Shown here in pieces: positions 1 to 5,416 of a stretch of DNA of 5,416 nt. The notes under the pieces were generated by a model, which worked only from the letters and a program-made list of their open reading frames with translations, was not told where the DNA came from and did not search any database. The position numbers and the translations under genes are program-made. Source of the DNA: an uncultured Collinsella sp. (GTDB lineage Bacteria; Actinomycetota; Coriobacteriia; Coriobacteriales; Coriobacteriaceae); assembly GCA_958407555.1 (NCBI GenBank), contig CATYJC010000114.1, forward strand, positions 1-5,416, in the 5' to 3' direction. Numbering within the stretch: position 1 is the stretch's first letter; the number at the start of each line of letters is the position of its first letter.

Positions 1-1121
1 TGCGCCACCAGGGCACCGGCGGCATACACGCGATGCGGAGCCGTGGCAAACGTCAGGTCGTTGAGTACCAGCAGGTCGGCACGCTTGCCCGGGGCGATGG
101 CGCCACGCAGCTCGTGCGGGTCGCGGCAACCGTGGTCCAGGCCAAACGCCTCGGCCGTGGACAGGGACGCCATGGAGATAGCGACCACCGGGTCGATGCC
201 CGCCTCGATAGCCACGCGGCAGGCGTTGTCGATCATGCCGGTCGCAAGCGCATCGGAAGGAGCGCGGTCGTCGGTCGCAAAGCAGCAACGGCGGGCACGG
301 GCAGGATTCTCCAGCAGCATCGGCGACAGGTTGGCCAGGTCATGGCTGCACGTACCTTCGCGCAGCATCACGTACATGCCGCGGGACAGCTTGTCGAGTG
401 CCTCCTCGGGAATCGTCGACTCATGGTCAGCGATAATGCCAGCCGCGGCATAGGCGTTGAGATCCTTGCCGGCAACGAGCGGGGCGTGACCGTCCACCTG
501 TTTGGACGGCGTCTGGTTGGCAGCGTCGATTCGAGCGCAGGTCTCGGGATCGGCCATAAAGACGCCCGGCAGGTTCATCATCTCGCCCAGGCCAAAGACA
601 TCGCCCGGATGCTCGGCAAAAAACGCCTGCATGTCAGCGGCGGTAATCACAGCGCCTGCTTGCTCATCGGGCAGCGCGGGCACGCACGAGGGCATCATGT
701 ACTTGATGGAAATGGGCGCGCGACGGCCGTCCTCGATCATAAAGCGCAGGCCGTCCAGGCCGGAAACGTTGGCGATCTCGTGGCTGTCGGCAATGGCAGT
801 GGTGGTACCGCGCGTCGCCGCCATGCGCGCATACTCGGCAGGGCGGATGTTCGAAGACTCGATATGCAAGTGTCCGTCAATAAAACCGGGGGCAAGATAG
901 CGGCCCTGGCAATCGATGACCTCGGCAGCCTCATACGTACCGGCGGCATCGTCGCGACCATCGTAGAGCACGCCGACGATCACGCCATCCTTGACGGCAA
1001 CGCTACCGGGCGCCACGCGCTGGCCGTACACATCGACAATCTGCGCGTTGGCAAACAGCGTGTCAACGGGCACACGACTCTCGGCGGCCTCGATCACAGA
1101 TCTCATGACCTCAACGGACAT
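1..1121 (-). CDS. ade: Adenine deaminase, N-terminal 373 codons (runs off the left edge)
   Basis: Hydrolyses adenine to hypoxanthine and ammonia in purine salvage; a cytosolic metal-dependent amidohydrolase. The translation from position 1121 reads MSVEVMRSVIEAAESRVPVD and shows family landmarks in order: PGFIDGHLHIESS at about residues 78-90 (His84 and His86, the HxH metal ligands), DSHE at 112-115, GLGEMMN at 177-183 (Glu180, probable metal ligand), DGHAP with His212, DHES with His233, MLREG at 252-256, and FATDDRAPSD at 281-290 with Asp284 and Asp285. The start is set by AAAGGAG five bases upstream; another ATG at 1125 is out of frame and soon meets a stop. The family is usually about 570-600 residues, so roughly 200 C-terminal residues lie beyond the window. 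No frameshift is visible. The upstream gap carries a possible promoter and a terminator-like hairpin. Other amidohydrolases such as dihydroorotase or imidazolonepropionase lack this motif combination. Confidence 0.93.
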   Translation of the reverse strand, partial: MSVEVMRSVIEAAESRVPVDTLFANAQIVDVYGQRVAPGSVAVKDGVIVGVLYDGRDDAAGTYEAAEVIDCQGRYLAPGFIDGHLHIESSNIRPAEYARMAATRGTTTAIADSHEIANVSGLDGLRFMIEDGRRAPISIKYMMPSCVPALPDEQAGAVITAADMQAFFAEHPGDVFGLGEMMNLPGVFMADPETCARIDAANQTPSKQVDGHAPLVAGKDLNAYAAAGIIADHESTIPEEALDKLSRGMYVMLREGTCSHDLANLSPMLLENPARARRCCFATDDRAPSDALATGMIDNACRVAIEAGIDPVVAISMASLSTAEAFGLDHGCRDPHELRGAIAPGKRADLLVLNDLTFATAPHRVYAAGALVA

Positions 1122-1126
1122 ACATA

Positions 1127-1133
1127 CTCCTTT
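1127..1133 (-). promoter_or_regulatory. Ribosome binding site of ade
   Basis: The minus strand reads AAAGGAG followed by TATGT and then ATG, a five-base spacer. This fixes the start at 1121 rather than the overlapping out-of-frame ATG at 1125. Confidence 0.8.
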
Positions 1134-1141
1134 AACCGTAG

Positions 1142-1177
1142 AAAAAAGCTGCGGAGCGGACAGGCCTTCACCGCAGC
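1142..1177 (-). terminator. Terminator-like hairpin in the ade leader
   Basis: On the minus strand GCTGCGG (1177-1171), a 16-base loop and CCGCAGC (1154-1148) form a perfect 7-bp GC-rich stem, followed at once by six T's (1147-1142). This has the form of an intrinsic terminator. It ends only eight bases before the ade Shine-Dalgarno, leaving no visible room for a promoter between it and the gene, so any ade transcript must cross it. It may be a leader attenuator, a decayed repeat copy, or a weak barrier to readthrough from tyrS. The large loop would make it a moderate terminator. Confidence 0.55.
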
Positions 1178-1189
1178 AAACCAATAGCC

Positions 1190-1217
1190 ATTGTATGCCC
1201 AAACGATGGGTCAGCAA
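1190..1217 (-). promoter_or_regulatory. Possible ade promoter
   Basis: The minus strand has TTGCTG (1217-1212) as a weak -35, a 16-base spacer, and TACAAT (1195-1190), five of six matches to the sigma-70-type -10. The spacer contains a small dyad, CCCATCGTTTGGG, which could be an operator or chance. Transcription would start near 1183 and give a leader of about 62 nt containing the hairpin at 1142-1177. The -35 matches only three of six positions. Confidence 0.4.
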
Positions 1218-1267
1218 TACGCCTCCCCGCTTAACGGCACCGCCAAATGATCCCTTGGGGACGGAGG

Positions 1268-1339
1268 AAAAAAGTTGCGGTGGAATAGTTCCTACCTGGG
1301 CGCCCGTATGGCATTTTTAGGAACTATTTCACCGCAACT
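1268..1339 (-). repeat. Long inverted repeat with T-tail (probable extragenic repeat or second terminator)
   Basis: Two 22-base arms, 1273-1294 and 1318-1339, are reverse complements at 21 of 22 positions. The exception is G1283 opposite T1329, which is a G·T pair on the plus strand and C·A on the minus. The 23-base loop holds the palindrome GGGCGCCC. On the minus strand the structure ends in six T's (1273-1268), so it can fold as a large terminator-like hairpin just beyond the tyrS terminator. A hairpin this long, with no gene between the arms, fits a dispersed extragenic palindrome or miniature element better than an ordinary terminator. No flanking target-site duplication is evident. Its copy number cannot be judged from this window. 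Confidence 0.75.
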
Positions 1340-1340
1340 C

Positions 1341-1373
1341 AAAAGACCGCAGTCGGGAGTTCCGGCTGCGGCC
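1341..1373 (-). terminator. Intrinsic terminator of tyrS
   Basis: On the minus strand, 30 bases after the tyrS stop codon, a 12-base stem (1373-1362 with 1356-1345) has one C·A mismatch and one G·T pair and closes on the five-base loop AACTC. Four T's follow at 1344-1341. Position, orientation and shape all fit a Rho-independent terminator for tyrS. Confidence 0.8.
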
Positions 1374-1402
1374 CTATTGCACATGTTAGGTTGACCTACT
1401 TG

Positions 1403-2614
1403 CTAGACCAACTTAAAGCCCTTGCGCTTGCCCACAGAGAGGGTGTCGCCCAGCTTGAGGACGCTGGGATCGATGTTGTAGCTCTTGGGAGCCACGGCCT
1501 TGCCGTTGATTTTGACACCGCCGCCGTCGATATCGCGACGGGCCTGACCGGCGCTAGCCGAAAGGCCCAGGTCCTTGAGCAGGCCGGCGAGGTAGATCTG
1601 CCCCTCGTCGTTGACGGTCAGCTCAACATGCTTCTCGGGGAAGTCGGCGAGCTGGCCCTCCTTGAACACGCGGTCGAACTCGGCCTGAGCCTCGTCACCG
1701 GCACCGGCGCCGTGATAGGTGTCGCACAGGTCGCGGCCCAGTGCGCGCTTGAGCTCATAGGGATCGGCGGAACCGTCGGCCAGGGCAGCGTCGATCTTGT
1801 CGACCTCGGCCGGGGTGAGCGAGCTGGCCAGACGATAGTACTTGCCGATCATCTCGTCGGGGATGGACATGGTCTTGCCGAACATATCCTTGGGCGCGTC
1901 GGTCAGGCCGATGTAGTTACCGTAGGACTTGGACATCTTACGGACGCCATCGGTGCCCTCGAGCAGCGGCATGGTGAGCGCGATCTGGGGCTCCATGCCC
2001 ATCTTCTCCATGAGCTCACGGCCGGCGAGCAGGTTAAAGAGCTGATCGGTGCCGCCCATCTCCACGTCGGCCTTGATCTGCACGGAGTCGTAAGCCTGCA
2101 TCACGGGATACAGGAACTCATGCAGGGCGATCGGCGTCTGGGACTGGTAGCGCTTGGTAAAGTCGTCGCGCTCGAGAATACGGGCGACGGTGAACTTGGA
2201 GCACACCTGCAGCAGGCCGGCCAGATCCATCGACAAGATCCAGTCACCGTTGTGCACGATGGTGGTCTTCTCGGGATCCAGAATCTTCATGGCCTGGCTC
2301 ACGTAGGTCTCGGCATTGGCCTCGATCTGCTCCTGCGAAAGCTGCGGGCGGGTGGAGTTCTTGCCCGAAGGATCGCCAATCAGCGCGGTACCGTTGCCGA
2401 TGATGAGGGTGACGTTGTGGCCCAGGTCCTGGAACTGACGCATCTTGCGCAGCGGCACGGCGTGGCCCAGGTGCAGGTCGGGGCTGGTGGGATCGACGCC
2501 GAGCTTGATGTTGAGGGGCTCGCCCTTCTCAAGCTTCTTGCGAAGGTCGGCCTCGGGGACGATCTGCGCGGCGCCCGAGGTGATGATACGCATTTGCTCG
2601 TCAACAGACAGCAT
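1403..2614 (-). CDS. tyrS: Tyrosyl-tRNA synthetase
   Basis: Charges tRNA-Tyr with tyrosine using ATP (EC 6.1.1.1); a cytosolic class I synthetase normally acting as a homodimer. The 403-residue protein has the HIGH-type motif HLGH at residues 48-51 (within DPTSPDLHLGH), the tyrosine-pocket region LYPVMQAYDSVQIKADVEMG at 168-187 followed by GTDQ, and KMSKS at 226-230. A C-terminal S4-type RNA-binding domain covers roughly 340-403 (GQARRDIDGGGVKINGKAV). KMSKS rather than KFGKT, and the length near 400, place it in the type-2 (TyrZ-like) bacterial group. The start is supported by AAGGAGG seven bases upstream. A terminator follows the stop, and a U32-family gene lies 96 bp upstream in the same direction. 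The leader has a hairpin, but no convincing T-box. The gene appears intact. Confidence 0.97.
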   Translation of the reverse strand: MLSVDEQMRIITSGAAQIVPEADLRKKLEKGEPLNIKLGVDPTSPDLHLGHAVPLRKMRQFQDLGHNVTLIIGNGTALIGDPSGKNSTRPQLSQEQIEANAETYVSQAMKILDPEKTTIVHNGDWILSMDLAGLLQVCSKFTVARILERDDFTKRYQSQTPIALHEFLYPVMQAYDSVQIKADVEMGGTDQLFNLLAGRELMEKMGMEPQIALTMPLLEGTDGVRKMSKSYGNYIGLTDAPKDMFGKTMSIPDEMIGKYYRLASSLTPAEVDKIDAALADGSADPYELKRALGRDLCDTYHGAGAGDEAQAEFDRVFKEGQLADFPEKHVELTVNDEGQIYLAGLLKDLGLSASAGQARRDIDGGGVKINGKAVAPKSYNIDPSVLKLGDTLSVGKRKGFKLV

Positions 2615-2635
2615 TGGGTATCCTCCTTTTGCTAT

Positions 2636-2662
2636 AGCACCCTCGCCGAAAACGGCGGTGCT
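2636..2662 (-). promoter_or_regulatory. Hairpin in the tyrS leader
   Basis: On the minus strand AGCACC pairs with GGTGCT and the inner GCCG pairs with CGGC around a TTTT loop, with a three-base bulge (GAG) on the 3' side. It ends eight bases before the Shine-Dalgarno AAGGAGG (2628-2622). No T-run follows, so it is not a terminator. It may stabilise the mRNA or affect translation start. The fold is seen by eye; no function is shown. Confidence 0.45.
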
Positions 2663-2682
2663 GGAAGTCCATAAACTCTCTT

Positions 2683-2691
2683 ATGATAACA
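2683..2691 (-). promoter_or_regulatory. Possible extended -10 for tyrS
   Basis: The minus strand reads TGTTATCAT, a TGn extension with TATCAT (five of six to the -10 consensus). The 17-bp-spaced position upstream reads GATGCT, so there is no -35 match. Transcription would start near 2676, just before the leader hairpin. If it is not used, tyrS would be transcribed from the U32 gene upstream, since no terminator is visible between the two. Confidence 0.3.
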
Positions 2692-2710
2692 AACTGACGC
2701 GACGCAGCAT

Positions 2711-4687
2711 CTACGACAGGAAAATCCTCGTCCTGCCGCATGCGTCGATGGCAACTGACAGACGTGTACCGTCACGCTCGACCAGATAGCGCACCTGCCG
2801 ACGACGCAAGCAGTCGCGGCAACGGGCCTGCCCCGTCGCATCGGTGGCGCAGACGCCCTCGGCGGTCAGCAGGCAGTGCTCGCACACCATGAGTTCGGGA
2901 CGGTCGGTGTCGACCGGACCCAAGACGCCGGGTTCAGCAGCCAGCTCGGCAATACGCTCCCTGTCATTGCCGAGCAACTCGGCAGGCAAGTATACCCACC
3001 CCGCGCCAAGCCCGCGCAGCCAGGCAAGCGTGGCCCGATTGGCGCAGAACACCGGCGCCGCCACGTCAAACGTCGTGCCCAGCTCGCGGGCCATCGCCAC
3101 CTGTCCCAGATTGCGGCAGACGACGCGCCCGGCACGCTGCATAAGCGCCCGAGTCCGCTCGATATCGCCTGCGCGGCACACTTCGTCGAGCACCACCGTC
3201 GCATCGGACAGATCCCACTCATCGCGCGGATCCAAATCCATCAGCTCCCAGGCAAAGACCATACGAGCAAAAGCCTCATGCTTTGCCGGCTCTGCCGGTC
3301 CCGCCAACTCCGTCGGCACGTCGCCATCTGCCAGAACGCCCTCAAACGGCAGCACCTCAACGGACTGCTCAGCAGGCGCGACCGCATCTGCCTCGACCCG
3401 CATGCGCTCCAACACCGTTGCCGTCTGCCCCAGCACGCCGGCACTGCGAATCAGATAGACCTCGCAGCCCGCGTCCACCTTGCGTTTGCAATGCACGACG
3501 ATACGCTCTCCCGCAGCGGCATCCACGGGGCAAGGCACCTGTGGCCAGCGCTTGGGCACATCGGGACGCGCGTCGGCACCCGGGTAAAATCGGATTTCGA
3601 GCGTATCGCCCGCCGCCACGGCGGCATCAAGCTCAACCGTCACCTCTTCGTGACCCACCGCCACCAAGTGGCCCACGCGCACGCCCTGGTTGATCGCGCG
3701 CTCAAAGCTCATGAGCTCGGCGCCCGAACGACCCCGCAGATACGCATCGGTAAAGCCGCGGTTGAACGACCTTCCCAGCTCGCGCTCAAGCGCCGGCACC
3801 GCATCGGCATCCCATGTGCCGTCGCGCAGCATATTGAGCGCCCGACGCCACACCCTCACCACGTTAAAGACGTAGTCGGGATTCTTCATGCGGCCCTCGA
3901 TCTTGAGCGATGCCACGCCGGCGGCAACAAGCTCGGGCAGATGCGCGATGCCCAGATAGTCACGCGGACAAAGCAGGCGATCCCCTTCGACAGCGACAAC
4001 ACTCTGCCCCTCCTCGTCCACCAAGTCATAGGACAGACGGCACGGTTGCGTGCAATCACCGCGCATCGCAGAGCGGCCACGTCGAAGGGCAGAGAACCCG
4101 CACGCACCCGAGTATCCAATGCAAATAGCGCCGTGACAGAACACCTCGATGGGCACGCCAGTAGCGCAAAGCGTCTCAATCTCTACCACGCTCAGCTCGC
4201 GCGCAGTCGTCACGCGCTCAACGCCCAACTCCTTGGCAGCCAACTGCACGGCACCCTCGCTATGAGCGCCCGCCTGAGTGGACAGGTGAATCTCGACCCC
4301 CGGAATCGCCGCACGAAGCGCACAGGCCAGCCCGGCATCGGCCACAATCAACGCATCGGCACCCAACGCGCGCGCATGCGCCCCCAACGCCACGGCGTCG
4401 GCAAACTCATCATCGAACACGAACACGTTGAGCGTCACGTACACACGCACGCCATGGGCATGGGCCACGGCACAACCGCGCGCGAACTCATCATCGCTAA
4501 AGCCATGCGCGCTCACTCGAGCGTTGAATCCGTCCAGCCCCGCATAGATGGCATCGGCACCCGCCGCAATCGCCGCGAGCATCTGGTCAAGTCCGCCAGC
4601 AGGCGCCAGCAGTTCGGGCAGCGCCACTTCAGCCGCCGCCAACTCGCTTTCGCATTGTCCGCTCGATTCCATCGGCCGAATCGCCAT
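2711..4687 (-). CDS. Peptidase U32 family protein, probable RNA hydroxylase (RlhA/TrhP-like)
   Basis: A 658-residue protein opening with the U32 landmark PELLAPAGG at 24-32, then AGADAIYAG at 42-50 and the U32 signature at 181-199 (EVFCHGAICIGYSGACGFS). The signature matches the known pattern except Phe198, where an aliphatic residue is usual. Cys189, Cys196, Cys212 and Cys240 sit where E. coli U32 enzymes are known to bind an iron-sulfur cluster. SLKIEGRMK at 260-268 completes the first domain. A less conserved middle follows, then a C-terminal part with EHCLL and five cysteines (602, 605, 613, 623, 626). Although named peptidases, characterised relatives RlhA (23S rRNA C2501) and TrhP (tRNA U34) are prephenate-dependent RNA hydroxylases; length is close to E. 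coli RlhA. The substrate here is unknown, and a collagenase-like protease is the older alternative. The start at 4687 has AAGGAG seven bases upstream; the longer TTG start at 4705 would overlap that site. No signal peptide is seen. Confidence 0.88.
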   Translation of the reverse strand: MAIRPMESSGQCESELAAAEVALPELLAPAGGLDQMLAAIAAGADAIYAGLDGFNARVSAHGFSDDEFARGCAVAHAHGVRVYVTLNVFVFDDEFADAVALGAHARALGADALIVADAGLACALRAAIPGVEIHLSTQAGAHSEGAVQLAAKELGVERVTTARELSVVEIETLCATGVPIEVFCHGAICIGYSGACGFSALRRGRSAMRGDCTQPCRLSYDLVDEEGQSVVAVEGDRLLCPRDYLGIAHLPELVAAGVASLKIEGRMKNPDYVFNVVRVWRRALNMLRDGTWDADAVPALERELGRSFNRGFTDAYLRGRSGAELMSFERAINQGVRVGHLVAVGHEEVTVELDAAVAAGDTLEIRFYPGADARPDVPKRWPQVPCPVDAAAGERIVVHCKRKVDAGCEVYLIRSAGVLGQTATVLERMRVEADAVAPAEQSVEVLPFEGVLADGDVPTELAGPAEPAKHEAFARMVFAWELMDLDPRDEWDLSDATVVLDEVCRAGDIERTRALMQRAGRVVCRNLGQVAMARELGTTFDVAAPVFCANRATLAWLRGLGAGWVYLPAELLGNDRERIAELAAEPGVLGPVDTDRPELMVCEHCLLTAEGVCATDATGQARCRDCLRRRQVRYLVERDGTRLSVAIDACGRTRIFLS

Positions 4688-4694
4688 CGGTAAA

Positions 4695-4700
4695 CTCCTT
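4695..4700 (-). promoter_or_regulatory. Ribosome binding site that fixes the U32 gene start
   Basis: The minus strand reads AAGGAG, seven bases (TTTACCG) before ATG at 4687. The longer in-frame TTG at 4705 would place this site inside the coding sequence, so the ATG is preferred. Confidence 0.75.
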
Positions 4701-4819
4701 GCCAAGGTGTGCTTTCACTCTGAAAATTGCTGCCAACCAGCATACACGAGGCCCCGCATGCCCCGATTGGTTTATCGTGTAATAACTTATGTCCATCCTG
4801 CCCGGTAGCATACCTGCCG

Positions 4820-4841
4820 CCTGGCACGACATACCAGGAGG
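4820..4841 (+). promoter_or_regulatory. Ribosome binding site of the penicillin-binding protein gene, partly inside a small hairpin
   Basis: AGGAGG at 4836-4841 lies seven bases before ATG at 4849, a near-ideal site. CCTGG at 4820-4824 can pair with CCAGG at 4834-4838 across a nine-base loop, covering the first half of the site. With only five base pairs this may be incidental. Confidence 0.6.
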
Positions 4842-4848
4842 TCAACAT

Positions 4849-5416
4849 ATGGGTCCTCGCCAACGACAGGGGCGCGGTCGCTCTAAGACGCATGCCCTTC
4901 CCATGATCTTGCTCTCGTTTTTGGGCTTTCTGCTTATCGCGGGCGTAGCGTTTGGCATCGGCATGATCGGCAATGTCAACCGCTGGCTGTCCGATCTGCC
5001 CGACTACACCGATGCCAACGCGTATCTGGTGAGCGAGCCCACCGACATCGTCGACTGCAACGGCAATACCATTGCGAGTTTCTACACGCAAAACCGCAAG
5101 TCCATCACCAAGGACCAAGTGTCCCCGTACGTGCTGCAGGGCACCGTCGACGTTGAGGACGAGCGCTTCTACGAACATGGCGGCATCGACCTCTGGGGCA
5201 TTGCACGCGCATCGGTGGCAACCCTCACCGGCGGCCACGAGGGCGCATCGACCATCACCCAGCAGCTGGTTCGCAACACCATCTTGCAGGAGGAACAATT
5301 CGACTCGACCATCGAGCGTAAGGTGCGCGAGGCCTATATCGCCATCAAGATGGAGGATATGTACTCCAAAGACGAGATCCTCATGATGTACCTCAACACC
5401 ATCTACTACGGCCATG
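4849..5416 (+). CDS. Class A penicillin-binding protein (PBP1A-like), N-terminal 189 codons (runs off the right edge)
   Basis: Bifunctional peptidoglycan synthase: a GT51 glycosyltransferase polymerises lipid II and, in class A proteins, a C-terminal transpeptidase cross-links the strands. The visible part has a basic cytoplasmic tail (MGPRQRQGRGRSKTH), one membrane segment at about residues 19-41, then an extracellular GT51 domain. Its motifs appear in order: EDERFYEHGG at 103-112 with the expected catalytic Glu103, GASTITQQLVRN at 132-143, RKVREA at 157-162, and KDEILMMYLNTIYYG at 174-188. The start at 4849 is supported by AGGAGG seven bases upstream. It is transcribed divergently from the U32 gene, with no functional link apparent. 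The transpeptidase domain is outside the window, so a monofunctional glycosyltransferase (about 230-270 residues) cannot be formally excluded; the spacing before the first motif fits a PBP1A-type protein better. Confidence 0.92.
   Translation, partial: MGPRQRQGRGRSKTHALPMILLSFLGFLLIAGVAFGIGMIGNVNRWLSDLPDYTDANAYLVSEPTDIVDCNGNTIASFYTQNRKSITKDQVSPYVLQGTVDVEDERFYEHGGIDLWGIARASVATLTGGHEGASTITQQLVRNTILQEEQFDSTIERKVREAYIAIKMEDMYSKDEILMMYLNTIYYGH

Larger units (their letters stand above)
4688..4848. other. Divergent intergenic region between the U32 gene and the penicillin-binding protein gene
   Basis: This 161-bp gap must drive two divergent genes, but no clear pair of -35 and -10 boxes is seen on either strand. 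The best plus-strand candidate is TTGCCA at 4700-4705 with GAAAAT 17 bases downstream (4723-4728). It overlaps the U32 ribosome binding site and would leave a leader of about 115 nt. An AT-rich patch lies around 4769-4793. No hairpin with a T-run and no small open reading frame with a good ribosome binding site was noticed. Confidence 0.4.

Noticed and set aside
33..1187. A 384-codon plus-strand open frame opposite ade
   Set aside because: It is an antisense shadow of ade, whose amidohydrolase motifs are unambiguous.
1122..1260. Purine riboswitch upstream of ade
   Set aside because: The conserved purine aptamer core was not found on the minus strand, and the presumed leader is too short to hold an aptamer as well as the hairpin.
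991..1320. A plus-strand 109-codon frame crossing the ade-tyrS gap, with EKSCG twice
   Set aside because: The repeated peptide is only the translation of the shared GAAAAAAG-YTGCGG ends of the two hairpins. There is no good ribosome binding site, and half the frame is antisense to ade.
1391..2674. A 427-codon plus-strand open frame opposite tyrS
   Set aside because: It mirrors tyrS in a complementary frame; the Leu/Gly/Val/His-rich translation matches no family, and tyrS is certain.
2615..2710. A full T-box riboswitch controlling tyrS
   Set aside because: Only a partial match to the core string is present. There is no room for stem I, no specifier loop could be identified, and no terminator follows.
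2876..4693. A 605-codon plus-strand open frame opposite the U32 gene
   Set aside because: It is antisense to a clear U32 gene, its translation has no recognisable domain and a shuffled Arg/His/Ala-rich composition, and long antisense frames are common in GC-rich coding DNA with G/C-ending codons.
4688..4848. A confident divergent promoter pair
   Set aside because: No -35/-10 combination with good matches and spacing was seen on either strand; the best candidate overlaps a ribosome binding site.
4513..5415. A 300-codon minus-strand frame opposite the penicillin-binding protein gene
   Set aside because: The plus strand encodes four GT51 motifs in order with an ideal ribosome binding site, so the minus frame is a shadow that also overlaps the U32 gene start.
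1..5416. CRISPR array, tRNA or rRNA genes, transposase or defence system
   Set aside because: No regularly spaced repeats, cloverleaf, rRNA segment or transposase-like frame was seen; the window is filled by four housekeeping genes.

Overview
The window is 5.4 kb of ordinary, GC-rich bacterial chromosome. It holds four protein genes: three on the minus strand and one divergent gene entering at the right edge. Strong G/C preference at third codon positions, AGGAGG-type ribosome binding sites, a type-2 (KMSKS) tyrosyl-tRNA synthetase and the overall protein style suggest a high-GC Gram-positive, most likely a gut Coriobacteriia member such as Collinsella. That assignment comes from sequence style only and was not checked by a search.

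Layout, left to right. (1) Positions 1-1121, minus: the first 373 codons of an adenine deaminase (ade); its C-terminal part lies outside the window. (2) Positions 1122-1402: a 281-bp gap that is the most structured non-coding part of the window. Read on the minus strand it holds the tyrS intrinsic terminator, then a long near-perfect inverted repeat ending in six T's, then a possible ade promoter, then a third hairpin plus six T's lying inside the presumed ade leader. (3) Positions 1403-2614, minus: complete tyrS. (4) Positions 2615-2710: a 96-bp gap with a leader hairpin and a possible extended -10. (5) Positions 2711-4687, minus: a complete 658-residue peptidase-U32-family protein, probably an RNA hydroxylase of the RlhA/TrhP type rather than a true protease. 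(6) Positions 4688-4848: a divergent intergenic region. (7) Positions 4849-5416, plus: the N-terminal 189 codons of a class A penicillin-binding protein, covering the membrane anchor and most of the GT51 glycosyltransferase signature.

The genes are housekeeping: purine salvage, tRNA charging, probable RNA modification and cell-wall synthesis. The U32 gene and tyrS may be co-transcribed, since no terminator is visible between them. RNA hydroxylases of the U32 family are known to depend on prephenate, a tyrosine precursor, so the pairing with tyrS is suggestive but unproven. I found no CRISPR array, tRNA, rRNA, insertion sequence or defence system. The most interesting signals are the hairpin family between ade and tyrS, the terminator-like hairpin in front of ade, and the cysteine cluster near the C-terminus of the U32 protein.
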